Origin: Thermoguttaceae bacterium | Lineage (GTDB): Bacteria > Planctomycetota > Planctomycetia > Pirellulales > Thermoguttaceae | Direction of reading: 5' to 3' | Assembly (NCBI GenBank): GCA_028695965.1 | Contig: JAQVHZ010000005.1 | Location: 28,204 to 92,203 of the forward strand | Length of the DNA stretch: 64,000 nucleotides | Shown: positions 16,004 through 23,897 of the stretch, one piece after another | Layout: the number at the start of each line of letters is the position of its first letter | How positions within the stretch are numbered: position 1 is the stretch's first letter | Position numbers and translations under genes: made by a program | The notes under the pieces: generated by a model | What the model was told of the DNA's origin: nothing | Database searches by the model: none | The model's input: only the letters and a program-made list of their open reading frames with translations

Positions 16004-18193
16004 TTACCAGACGCTTTTCACCGTCCAGACGTCGCAGGACTCGATACAGTCTCTGGAGACTTTCAAGACGGGCGCGTCGTTTTCATCTTCGGGGACAAAG
16101 CATTTAGCGATTTGCGAACGACCTTCGTTTGCGAAGATTTCGAGCGAGGCGACGTCGAGCACGAGCCGCAGCTGAACTTTCGAGTCGACGACGGCCAGCG
16201 GCGCGACGACGTCGGCGTGTTTCATCGTTTTCTCTTTGAAGTTCAGTTCGATTTTTTGACCGTGCAGTTCGAGGGCGAGCGTTTCCAAGTCGCCAGGAAC
16301 GAGCGTGATTTCGACGTCGAGCAGATTGCAGTCTGCAGAGTCGCCGTCGACAGGCGCGAATTCTTTGGCGCCGTCGTCGGCGTCGCGCGCTTGCAGTTCG
16401 AGCTTTTGATCGCGGATTGATTCGAGTTCAACGACCGGATAAGTGTAGAGCCGGACGCCTTCGGGCGTCGAACGGAGCGAGAGTTCGCGCGGAACGGTGA
16501 ATTGCTGGTTGAAGGGCATGCCGGGGTACTCTCCTCCGTTCATCCAGGAGAATTGGATTCTTCTTCCGGGCGTGTCGGAATAAGTCTGCGCGGCGTAATC
16601 GTTTCCGCCCCATTTGGCGTTGAGGGGTTCGGACAATTTTTTGTAGTTCGTTCCGTCAAATTCGCCAAGCAGATATTTGCCGTTACCGCCCCAGAAGACC
16701 CAGAGCTGGTTCGATTCGTCGCCGTCGACAGGCAGTTGGAAGATATCGGGGCATTCGGAACAACCGAGCCTTTCGATCGAGCAGAGCTGCTCCCATTCTT
16801 TCAGGTCTTTTGAGCCGAACAGGGCGTAGTCTTCGGCGTCAAGATAGAGCGCGGCGACCCAGCGTTGGGTTTCGTCGTGCCAGAAGATTTTAGGGTCGCG
16901 GTTGCCGCCGATGATGTGAGGAATCGTCGGGTTGCCCGGGTACTTGATTAGGGTCTTGCCCCCGTCAAGGGAGTAGGCGAGGCATTGCGAAGCGGGTTCG
17001 CCGTAACGCATATTCGGACCGTTTTGGGTGAACATGAAGACGAGCGGCGGGGGACCGTTCGGATCGGTTTGGAAACCGGTAGTGTTGTTGACGTCGACGG
17101 CGCCGCTTCCGGAGAAGATCGTGCCGAGCCTGTCGGGATAGATCGCGTCCCCGTGTTCCGTCCAGTGGAACAGGTCAGGGCTGGTCGCGTGTCCCCAGGT
17201 CATGTTGCCCCATTTTGTGCCGAAGGGGTTGTGTTGGAAGAAGAATTGGTAGGTTCCGTCGTGATAGACGAGCCCGTTAGGGTCGTTCGTCCATCCGGTA
17301 CGTGGTGAGAAGTGGAACTGCGGGCGGTATTTTTCGTTGTATGCCGGTTTGTCGTCAAAGGCAAGGTCGGAGAAAGTCAGCTCGGCGTATTTGGCGTCTT
17401 CGTCGGCTTTTTCGACGATAATCTTCATCTTCTTACCGACCCAGGGCGCAAGGTCGATATGCGCGTTGAAGTCGGCGCTCGACATTTCGTCCCCTTCAAA
17501 GGCCAGGCTGGCTTCGAATTCGCGTTCGGTCGCGCCGTCGATTTCGATGCGAACCCAGTGTTGCGGATTCGTTTGCTTGATCGGCAAGACGAGGTAGGGA
17601 CGCTCGATTACAAGTTCGCGCGCGTTTGCCATGCCGAGCTTCTGTTTGGCGCTGAAAGTGATTTCGTCGACATTGATATGCCCCCATCCGCCAGTTTCTT
17701 CGTCGATGATACGGATATGCGCCTTTTTACCGATCAAGGCGGCGACGTCCCAAGAGGACCAGTCGAGCTTTTCGGAGCCGCCAGGATGAATGTTTGGACC
17801 GCGCGCAATACGCGCGACCTCGCCGTCGACGACAAGTTCCATCCGAACGCCCGGATGACCGCCGCCTCCAACGAGGAAGTTGATATACGGCTTTGCGATC
17901 TCAAATTCGGGGGACGTCAATTTGCCGACGGTCGAGTCGCCTTTGAAAAAGGTGTTGACGAGCCCTTTTCCGAGATAACCGGAAACGTCCATTTGTCCTT
18001 CGAGCGTACCTTGCGCAGGTCCTTTTCCGAAAGCTTCTCCTTCTGCCGTCCAGTCGCCGTAATCGGCGCCTTCGAAGTCGGCGAAGACGACGTCGCCTTC
18101 AGCGGCGGTTGCTGGAGCAGGCGCAGCGACGCCAAAGGACAGAGCGCAAAGTATGCCGAGCGCGGACGCTGCGATTTTATGTGAAAATTGCAT
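16004..18193 (-). CDS. Exported glycoside hydrolase family 32 enzyme (levanase/inulinase type)
   Basis: A 729-residue protein from ATG 18193, chosen because CGAGGA lies 7 bases upstream and a signal peptide (ALGILCALSFGVAAPAPATA) follows at once. Residues about 33-180 form an extra sheet-rich domain (VVFADFEGADYGDW to GHINVDEITFS), perhaps for carbohydrate binding. The GH32 five-bladed propeller follows with all three acidic motifs: WTNDPNG (nucleophile D304), NRDP (D433) and SECPD (acid/base E480). A C-terminal sandwich domain completes it. It should release fructose from levan, inulin or sucrose outside the cytoplasm; which one cannot be told. It is transcribed alone from the promoter at 18267-18295. 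Confidence 0.93.
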   Translation of the reverse strand: MQFSHKIAASALGILCALSFGVAAPAPATAAEGDVVFADFEGADYGDWTAEGEAFGKGPAQGTLEGQMDVSGYLGKGLVNTFFKGDSTVGKLTSPEFEIAKPYINFLVGGGGHPGVRMELVVDGEVARIARGPNIHPGGSEKLDWSSWDVAALIGKKAHIRIIDEETGGWGHINVDEITFSAKQKLGMANARELVIERPYLVLPIKQTNPQHWVRIEIDGATEREFEASLAFEGDEMSSADFNAHIDLAPWVGKKMKIIVEKADEDAKYAELTFSDLAFDDKPAYNEKYRPQFHFSPRTGWTNDPNGLVYHDGTYQFFFQHNPFGTKWGNMTWGHATSPDLFHWTEHGDAIYPDRLGTIFSGSGAVDVNNTTGFQTDPNGPPPLVFMFTQNGPNMRYGEPASQCLAYSLDGGKTLIKYPGNPTIPHIIGGNRDPKIFWHDETQRWVAALYLDAEDYALFGSKDLKEWEQLCSIERLGCSECPDIFQLPVDGDESNQLWVFWGGNGKYLLGEFDGTNYKKLSEPLNAKWGGNDYAAQTYSDTPGRRIQFSWMNGGEYPGMPFNQQFTVPRELSLRSTPEGVRLYTYPVVELESIRDQKLELQARDADDGAKEFAPVDGDSADCNLLDVEITLVPGDLETLALELHGQKIELNFKEKTMKHADVVAPLAVVDSKVQLRLVLDVASLEIFANEGRSQIAKCFVPEDENDAPVLKVSRDCIESCDVWTVKSVW

Positions 18194-18230
18194 ATAATCC
18201 TCGTGGGGTTGAATGATGAAAGTGAACATA

Positions 18231-18253
18231 AAGTTGACAATCAGTTGACGATT
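18231..18253. repeat. Tandem GTTGAC repeat in the GH32 leader
   Basis: GTTGACAATCA is followed directly by GTTGACGATTT (18232-18253), a 6-base perfect, 11-base imperfect direct repeat just downstream of the GH32 promoter. It could be an operator for a carbohydrate-responsive regulator; nothing else supports that. Confidence 0.3.
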
Positions 18254-18266
18254 TAGTATGACGCCG

Positions 18267-18295
18267 AGTATACCTAAAGGCTCTTTGAAAATCAA
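18267..18295 (-). promoter_or_regulatory. Promoter of the GH32 gene
   Basis: On the minus strand TTGATT (complement of 18290-18295), 17 bases, TATACT (complement of 18267-18272). Confidence 0.78.
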
Positions 18296-18316
18296 GGAGC
18301 GAGCGTTTTTTCGAGT

Positions 18317-19414
18317 TTATTCGTCTTCAAGTTCCACGTCGACGATCGGATCGACGCCTATTTTTGCGGTGAATTTTCCGAACATGAAGTCGGAAAGAAG
18401 GTTGCGGCTCAAAATCGACCTGATTTCCGGGCACGGCGACGTTGACGCGTAAAGAACATATTGTTCTCGTCCAAGTTGGATTTTGCGACCGACGGCTGAA
18501 TCTTCGTCGACGGCCTCCATATTTTCTCCGACGGTCAAGGGCCGCCACGAGCAACGCCGACTAGCGCGGCGCGCGTTGAGATCGACGAGCAGGGCCGAGG
18601 TTACGACGCCCCCTTCGCGCTTGGCGGTCAGTTGGAGCCCTGGCGGCCGTTTTCTCACGCGGAGATCTCCTTGCGACTTGTCTTTTTTCCACTCGGGCAG
18701 CGTGAATGGGAAGATTCTCGCAAGAATTTCGAAAATTTCCGATTCGATTGGGTCGGCAGAATAGAGTTCTTCCATAAGCAGTTCTTCTTCGGAGAGGATC
18801 TTGCCTTGCTTCTTGGTTTGTTTGGCGCTTTTGGAGGCGACGTCCTGAATGGGCGCGATTTGGCGTCGGAGGATGATTTCGCGCGCTTCGGGGTCTTCGA
18901 GCAGGTCGACGTCGGGGTCGAGCGGAAAAAAGGTTTGATAGTTCCAGAGGGGCGCGTCTTCTCGATCGGCAGAATTTCCGGAAAATTCGTCGAAAAGGAG
19001 CAGGAGCGATTCGTTGTACGAGAAAAAGAGCCGCCGCGACACACGCCGGTTGCCGACGAGCGGAATCGAGCGTTCGCAGAAGGCGTACGAGTCGTTGAAG
19101 TCGTCGCAAAGCGTTTCCCACGGACCGGTCGGCGCGAGCGTTTCGTCGTCAAGCGTCGCAGACGTCTTCCATGTTCCGTCAAATATTTTGCGCCTTTTGG
19201 AGTAGAACGCGACGGGCAGGTTGAGGGAACGCGGCGTTTCGGCGTCCGTTGGAAATTCGACGAAGAATTCGGAGCCTTTGGCGTCGTCTGGCGCGTCCGA
19301 GAGGAGAAGGAATTGGCCCGAGCGGGACAGAATAGAGAAGACGGCGCCGTCTTGCGGTTCGGAGCTTAGCGCGTCTAAGGCGCGCGCTTTTAACGATTGA
19401 TTTGCGGAAGTCAT
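18317..19414 (-). CDS. Protein of unknown function
   Basis: A 365-residue protein if it starts at ATG 19414; the frame also extends upstream to a GTG at 19570, but that extension is basic, overlaps the divergent hemL promoter and looks non-coding. No family is recognised. The sequence is charged and apparently soluble: no signal peptide, no membrane segment. The N-terminal part has a repeated sheet-like pattern (QDGAVFSILSRSGQFLLL, RRLFFSYNESLLLLFDEF). The middle has a Lys/Glu-rich helix (about 190-225), and the C-terminus is acidic (VDVELEDE). A weak promoter (TTTCAA-16-TACAAT, complement of 19505-19532) may drive it. Confidence 0.6.
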   Translation of the reverse strand: MTSANQSLKARALDALSSEPQDGAVFSILSRSGQFLLLSDAPDDAKGSEFFVEFPTDAETPRSLNLPVAFYSKRRKIFDGTWKTSATLDDETLAPTGPWETLCDDFNDSYAFCERSIPLVGNRRVSRRLFFSYNESLLLLFDEFSGNSADREDAPLWNYQTFFPLDPDVDLLEDPEAREIILRRQIAPIQDVASKSAKQTKKQGKILSEEELLMEELYSADPIESEIFEILARIFPFTLPEWKKDKSQGDLRVRKRPPGLQLTAKREGGVVTSALLVDLNARRASRRCSWRPLTVGENMEAVDEDSAVGRKIQLGREQYVLYASTSPCPEIRSILSRNLLSDFMFGKFTAKIGVDPIVDVELEDE

Positions 19415-19551
19415 AGGTTTAAAATGTTGTTTGTATAGGTGTTGCGCTTTACGCTTCTGCTTTTGGAGGACGAGCAGTTTCACGACGGGGAGAGCCGTTC
19501 CCCTATTGTAATCAGTTTTTCTTCCTTTGAAACGGGCAAGGAGACTGGCGC

Positions 19552-19580
19552 TTGAGAATTTGCGCTGCACGCGTTATACT
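19552..19580 (+). promoter_or_regulatory. Promoter of the hemL operon
   Basis: TTGAGA (19552-19557), 17 bases, TATACT (19575-19580), about 90 bases ahead of hemL. Confidence 0.75.
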
Positions 19581-19668
19581 ATAGACCTTGAAAATAGACC
19601 GCAAAAACAGGCTTGTTGCGACGCCTCGCGGAAGTAACAGCCACAAATAACGGATTGGAACGAACATC

Positions 19669-20964
19669 ATGAATCGCGAAAAAAGCCGACAGATTTTCGA
19701 ACAGGCGACGACCTTGATCCCCGGGGGCGTGAACAGCCCCGCGCGCGCCTTTGGCGGCGTTGGAGGTTCGCCCGTCGTCTTTGAGCGCGCGAAAGGCGCA
19801 TATATGTACGACGTCGACGGCAATCGCTATATCGATTACGTCTTATCTTGGGGCCCGATGATTCTTGGTCATGCGGATCCGCGCGTTTGCGACGCTTTGC
19901 ATGAGGCGGTTTCGCGCGGAACAAGCTTCGGAGCGCCGACCCTTGCGGAAAACACGCTCGCCGAACTAATCGTGAAAATGGTTCCTTCGATCGAGAAGGT
20001 CCGGCTCGTGAACTCCGGCTCGGAAGCGACGATGAGCGCGATTCGGTTGGCTCGCGGTTATACGGGCCGCAATAAGATTATCAAGTTCATCGGCTGTTAC
20101 CACGGTCATGTCGACAGTCTTCTGGTCGCAGCAGGGAGCGCCGCGGCTACGCTTGCCGTGCCGGATTCGCCTGGAGTTACGCCGGGGTGCGCCGCCGATA
20201 CGATTCTGGTTCAATATAACGACGTCGCCGCAGTCTGCGAGACGTTTGCGCAGTATGGCGCGGAGATAGCGGGCGTCATTGTCGAGCCGGTCGGCGGGAA
20301 TATGGGCTGCGTGCCGGGCTCGCGCGAGTTCTTGCAGACGCTTCGCGACGAGACGGTCAAAGCCGGATCGCTCTTAATTTTTGACGAAGTGATGACGGGG
20401 TTCCGGGTCGCTAAGGGCGGCGCGCAGGAATACTACGGGATCATGCCAGATATTACCACGCTCGGCAAAGTCGTTGGCGGCGGCCTTCCTGTTGGCGCCT
20501 ATGCGGGCCGTAAAGAGATTATGGACGCGATTTCGCCGGTCGGGAAAGTCTATCAGGCGGGCACGCTGAGCGGCAATCCGCTCGCAACGGCAGCAGGGAT
20601 CGCGACCCTGACCGCGATCGACGAGGACCCGGATTTCTATGCAAAGATCGATCGCGCGACGACTCGACTCGCCGAGGGGATTGCGGCGCTGGCGGCGGAG
20701 TCGGGCGTCAAAGTTGCGGTTCCGCATATAGGCGGCATGGCGACGGTTTTCTTCCTATCGGAAGAGGACGACGCGGTCGTCGATTGGCCGAGCTCTTCGC
20801 GCTGCGATAAAGCGCGTTTTGCTAAGTTCTTCTGGAACCTGCTCGATCAAGGGGTTTATCTGCCTTGCAGTCAATTTGAAACGATGTTCACGAGCGTCGC
20901 GCATACGGACGCGATCGTCGACGAAACGCTCGAATGTGTTGGTAAAGCGTTTAAGGCGCTTTGA
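19669..20964 (+). CDS. hemL: Glutamate-1-semialdehyde 2,1-aminomutase
   Basis: A 431-residue PLP enzyme that converts glutamate-1-semialdehyde to 5-aminolevulinate in the C5 heme pathway. The PLP lysine is K267 in TTLGKVVGGGLPVGAY, with the cofactor aspartate in LIFDEVMTGFR (about 237-246). The N-terminus IPGGVNSPARAF is diagnostic for HemL as against other class III aminotransferases. Length is normal. It heads a three-gene unit with the CPBP protease and a large membrane protein, which share a terminator at 23833-23876. Confidence 0.96.
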   Translation: MNREKSRQIFEQATTLIPGGVNSPARAFGGVGGSPVVFERAKGAYMYDVDGNRYIDYVLSWGPMILGHADPRVCDALHEAVSRGTSFGAPTLAENTLAELIVKMVPSIEKVRLVNSGSEATMSAIRLARGYTGRNKIIKFIGCYHGHVDSLLVAAGSAAATLAVPDSPGVTPGCAADTILVQYNDVAAVCETFAQYGAEIAGVIVEPVGGNMGCVPGSREFLQTLRDETVKAGSLLIFDEVMTGFRVAKGGAQEYYGIMPDITTLGKVVGGGLPVGAYAGRKEIMDAISPVGKVYQAGTLSGNPLATAAGIATLTAIDEDPDFYAKIDRATTRLAEGIAALAAESGVKVAVPHIGGMATVFFLSEEDDAVVDWPSSSRCDKARFAKFFWNLLDQGVYLPCSQFETMFTSVAHTDAIVDETLECVGKAFKAL

Positions 20965-21000
20965 TCGAGTTGTCGCCTGTGCTTGCTATGGGAAATTATC

Positions 21001-21750
21001 ATGACCGACAAAATAAGTCAAGCCGCCGAACCGTCTTCGCATCAGTTGCGGGACGGTCTAATCTTGCTCTTTGCCTTGTTCTTTCCGACCCTGTTGACGT
21101 GGGCTTATTTCGTCTACGGCAAAGGGCTTGATCCCGCCGTTTCGAAGAATATCTTCGCGCTTGGCAAGACGCTGCAGTTTGCCTTTCCTTTGGCGATAAC
21201 CGCGTTCGTCTTGAAGACGCGTTGGCTTGTTCGCAAGCCGAACAGGCGCGGGCTTTTTGTCGGCGGTCTCTTTGGCTTGGTCGTCGGCGCGGCGATATTC
21301 TTTCTCGGCAGATACGGACTTGCGTCCGAGGGGGCGCTCAAGCCTCTATTCGACCAATTGCGCGTAGAATTGCTTGCTCGCCTTGAACCGCTAGGATTTG
21401 CGAATCGAGGCGCGTTTTTGGCTCTCTGCGTCTTCTATTCGGTTTGTCATTCCGGCTTGGAAGAGTATTACTGGCGTTGGTTTGTGTTTGGGCGCGTTTC
21501 GCAGAAACTCTCGTTTGTCCCCGCCGCGTTGGTAACGAACGCGGCGTTTACGCTGCACCATATCATATTGCTCGGCGTCTATTTTGGTTATACGAACTGG
21601 CTGACTTGGCTCAGCGCTTTCGGCGTTTTTGTCGGCGGTCTTGTGTGGCAGGCGCTTTATCGGCGAACCGATTCTATTTACGGCGCTTGGCTTAGCCACG
21701 GCTTTGTCGACGCGGGCATATTCGCCGTTGGTTTTTTGATGTTGCCTTGA
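21001..21750 (+). CDS. CPBP-family intramembrane metalloprotease
   Basis: A 249-residue multi-spanning membrane protein (Abi/CAAX-protease-like). The conserved motifs are EEYYWR (E154, E155, R159), FTLHH (H186/H187) and SHGFVD (H233, D237), which supply the metal ligands and catalytic glutamate in this family. Hydrophobic segments lie near 18-40, 58-72, 84-102, 138-150, 170-195, 200-215 and 225-247. ATG 21001 is preferred over a TTG 18 bases earlier. The substrate is unknown; relatives process prenylated proteins or act in bacteriocin immunity. It starts 36 bases after hemL and ends 15 bases before the next gene. Confidence 0.88.
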   Translation: MTDKISQAAEPSSHQLRDGLILLFALFFPTLLTWAYFVYGKGLDPAVSKNIFALGKTLQFAFPLAITAFVLKTRWLVRKPNRRGLFVGGLFGLVVGAAIFFLGRYGLASEGALKPLFDQLRVELLARLEPLGFANRGAFLALCVFYSVCHSGLEEYYWRWFVFGRVSQKLSFVPAALVTNAAFTLHHIILLGVYFGYTNWLTWLSAFGVFVGGLVWQALYRRTDSIYGAWLSHGFVDAGIFAVGFLMLP

Positions 21751-21765
21751 TAGGTTACGGAGAAG

Positions 21766-23826
21766 ATGATGAGCGACAGACTCGACAACGAGGTTTCCAC
21801 GCGCCGCGTTACGTTTCGCAGCGTTGTGGCGGCGCTGTTGGAAATAGCGCTGATCTTTGGCGTTTTTGCCGCCTATGGCGCGTGGCCCGTCCCTGACGTG
21901 AACGAGCAGTATTACGTTGGCAAAGCGATCCATTTCTGGAATAACGACTGGCTTGGACACGATCCTTTTCTCAACACGCCCGATTCGCACTGGCTTTTCT
22001 ACGCCGTCTTCGGGCTACTTTCGCTAGTTTTCAAGCAGAACGCGCTCGTTTGGGTCGGGCGCTCGGTCGTTTGGCTCGCGACGGCGATCGCTTGGCGCAG
22101 GTTGAGCCGCGCTTTTTTCCCTCAGCGCTGGGTCGCCGTCTTGACGGCGGCGGCGTTTGCGTTCTACTTGGAATCGTTCCATTTGGCGGGCGAGTGGATC
22201 ATCGGCGGGGTCGAGGGCAAGGGGCTTGCGTTTCCGTTTGTCTTCTGGGGTCTGGCGTGCTTCATTGAAGGGAAATACAATCGCGCGTGGATTCTGTATG
22301 GTATCGGCGCGGCGTTTCACGTGCTTGTCGGCGGCTGGGCCGTCCTGGCGTCCCTTTTCGTCTGGGCGCTCGACGCCTTGAGAAGGCCGCAGAATCTTTC
22401 GTCCGGCGAGGCATATTCGCGCTTTAAGACCTTCTGGCGCAAATTGTTGGAGACTGCGTCCGGCTTGTTAATAGGGGGCGCAATTTCGCTCTTAGGAGTT
22501 GTTCCTGCGCTCAAGCTCGACGTCGGCGCGACCGCTGCGGAAATCGTGCAGTCGCGTCAGATTTACGTCTTCGAACGGCTTTCGCACCACCTTGTGGCGT
22601 CGTCGCTTCCTTGGACCTTTCTCGTTCGTTTTGGCGGACTGGTCTTGGCGTTTGGGATAGCGTGGCTTATCTCCGCTATGTTGGCGCGATTGGCGCTCGG
22701 CTCAAACGACGCGCCGGGCGCTCTCGAGGATCGGCGCTATTTTCGCTTAAAGGCGTTTGTTGTCGTCTCTTTGCTCTTTGCCTGCGCAGGGCTTGTCGTC
22801 GACTGGGGTTCGATTTACCTTGAAAAGATAGGCAAGATTGCAGACCACAAATTATCGGCTGGGATACTGCGATACTACTGGTATCGTCTTTCCGACTGGG
22901 CGGTTCCGTTCGGGCTCGTCTTCTTGTTGGGTCGTTCCGTCTTCGATTTGACGACCTATCTGCGCGCGCGCCGCCAGAGTTCTGCTGAGACGTCGTCGAC
23001 GCTTGTCGGTCAGGCGCTTGTCTGGCTCGCTTGCGGGTGCGGCGTCTATTGGGGCCTGCGCTCGTTTTTCTGCCGAATAGCTCGGCGCGTCGCGGCTTCG
23101 AGCGCGGTCGACGGGCTGATTCCGCTCCCCAAGCCGACAGAAGCGGTTTCGTTTATCACGTCGATCGGCGTTTTAGGGTGCGCGCTCCTTATTTTGCTCG
23201 TTTTCCTAGCAATTCGAAGCCGGAAAACGAAAGAGCTTCAGGCGCCGACCTGGATAACGACCGGACTTGCCGTCTGGCTGGCGGTCTTAGCGCTTTTCGC
23301 GCCGTGCTGGCGCCTCGCGACGTTTGTCGACCTGCGCGGCACAAAAGTCATCCCGCGCAGCGCGCCTCCGAAAGAGTCGATCGCCGACGGCTGGATCGAC
23401 GTATGCCATTGGTGCCGAGACAATACTCCGGAAAAGGCGATTTTCCTCGTGCCGAGGGGTTGCGACTCGTTCAAATGGGAAGCGCAGCGCGCCGAAGCGG
23501 GAAGTTGGAAAGAGATTCCACAAGACGCCAAGTCGATGATGCTTTGGTATAAAAAGATGAAACAATTCTACGCGAATCCCGGCGCCGATCCGAAATCGCC
23601 GAACTATTGGAATCAGCCTCTTGTCGGCGTCTTCATCAACAAGGGGCGCGACGCCGTCTTGCAGGAAGCGAAGGAGTACGGGTATCAGTATGCGATCGTG
23701 GAGGCTCCCCCGTACGTTGTCGCGACGATTCCAGAAGCGCTCAAACGCTGGAACGAGTTTGACGAGAACGATAAAGTCTATCAGAACGATCAGTTCGTTG
23801 TGCTGAAATTCGATCAAGCGCCGTAA
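21766..23826 (+). CDS. Large polytopic membrane protein, DUF6798-like
   Basis: A 686-residue protein with about 10-12 hydrophobic segments between residues 20 and 520 and a soluble C-terminal part (about 540-686) that includes WIDVCHWCRDNTPEKAIFLVP. The first loop NEQYYVGKAIHFWNNDWLGHDPF and the later GGVEGKGLAFPFVFWGL resemble planctomycete DUF6798-type proteins and, more loosely, GT-C glycosyltransferases, which carry acidic residues in the first outer loop. No enzymatic activity is claimed. It is the last gene of the hemL unit; a second ATG follows immediately (21769). Confidence 0.7.
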   Translation: MMSDRLDNEVSTRRVTFRSVVAALLEIALIFGVFAAYGAWPVPDVNEQYYVGKAIHFWNNDWLGHDPFLNTPDSHWLFYAVFGLLSLVFKQNALVWVGRSVVWLATAIAWRRLSRAFFPQRWVAVLTAAAFAFYLESFHLAGEWIIGGVEGKGLAFPFVFWGLACFIEGKYNRAWILYGIGAAFHVLVGGWAVLASLFVWALDALRRPQNLSSGEAYSRFKTFWRKLLETASGLLIGGAISLLGVVPALKLDVGATAAEIVQSRQIYVFERLSHHLVASSLPWTFLVRFGGLVLAFGIAWLISAMLARLALGSNDAPGALEDRRYFRLKAFVVVSLLFACAGLVVDWGSIYLEKIGKIADHKLSAGILRYYWYRLSDWAVPFGLVFLLGRSVFDLTTYLRARRQSSAETSSTLVGQALVWLACGCGVYWGLRSFFCRIARRVAASSAVDGLIPLPKPTEAVSFITSIGVLGCALLILLVFLAIRSRKTKELQAPTWITTGLAVWLAVLALFAPCWRLATFVDLRGTKVIPRSAPPKESIADGWIDVCHWCRDNTPEKAIFLVPRGCDSFKWEAQRAEAGSWKEIPQDAKSMMLWYKKMKQFYANPGADPKSPNYWNQPLVGVFINKGRDAVLQEAKEYGYQYAIVEAPPYVVATIPEALKRWNEFDENDKVYQNDQFVVLKFDQAP

Positions 23827-23832
23827 AGTTGC

Positions 23833-23876
23833 AAAAAAGCCGCAAGTCCTCATAGAAAAAGACTTGCGGCTTTTTT
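23833..23876. terminator. Bidirectional terminator between converging units
   Basis: AAAAAAGCCGCAAGTC (23833-23848) pairs perfectly with GACTTGCGGCTTTTTT (23861-23876), giving A/T runs at both ends. Confidence 0.93.
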
Positions 23877-23897
23877 ATGGAGCGGCGGACCGGACGA

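Noticed and set aside
19415..19570. GTG 19570 as start of the unknown minus-strand gene
   Set aside because: The extension is basic and low in quality and overlaps the hemL promoter; ATG 19414 opens directly into ordered-looking sequence.
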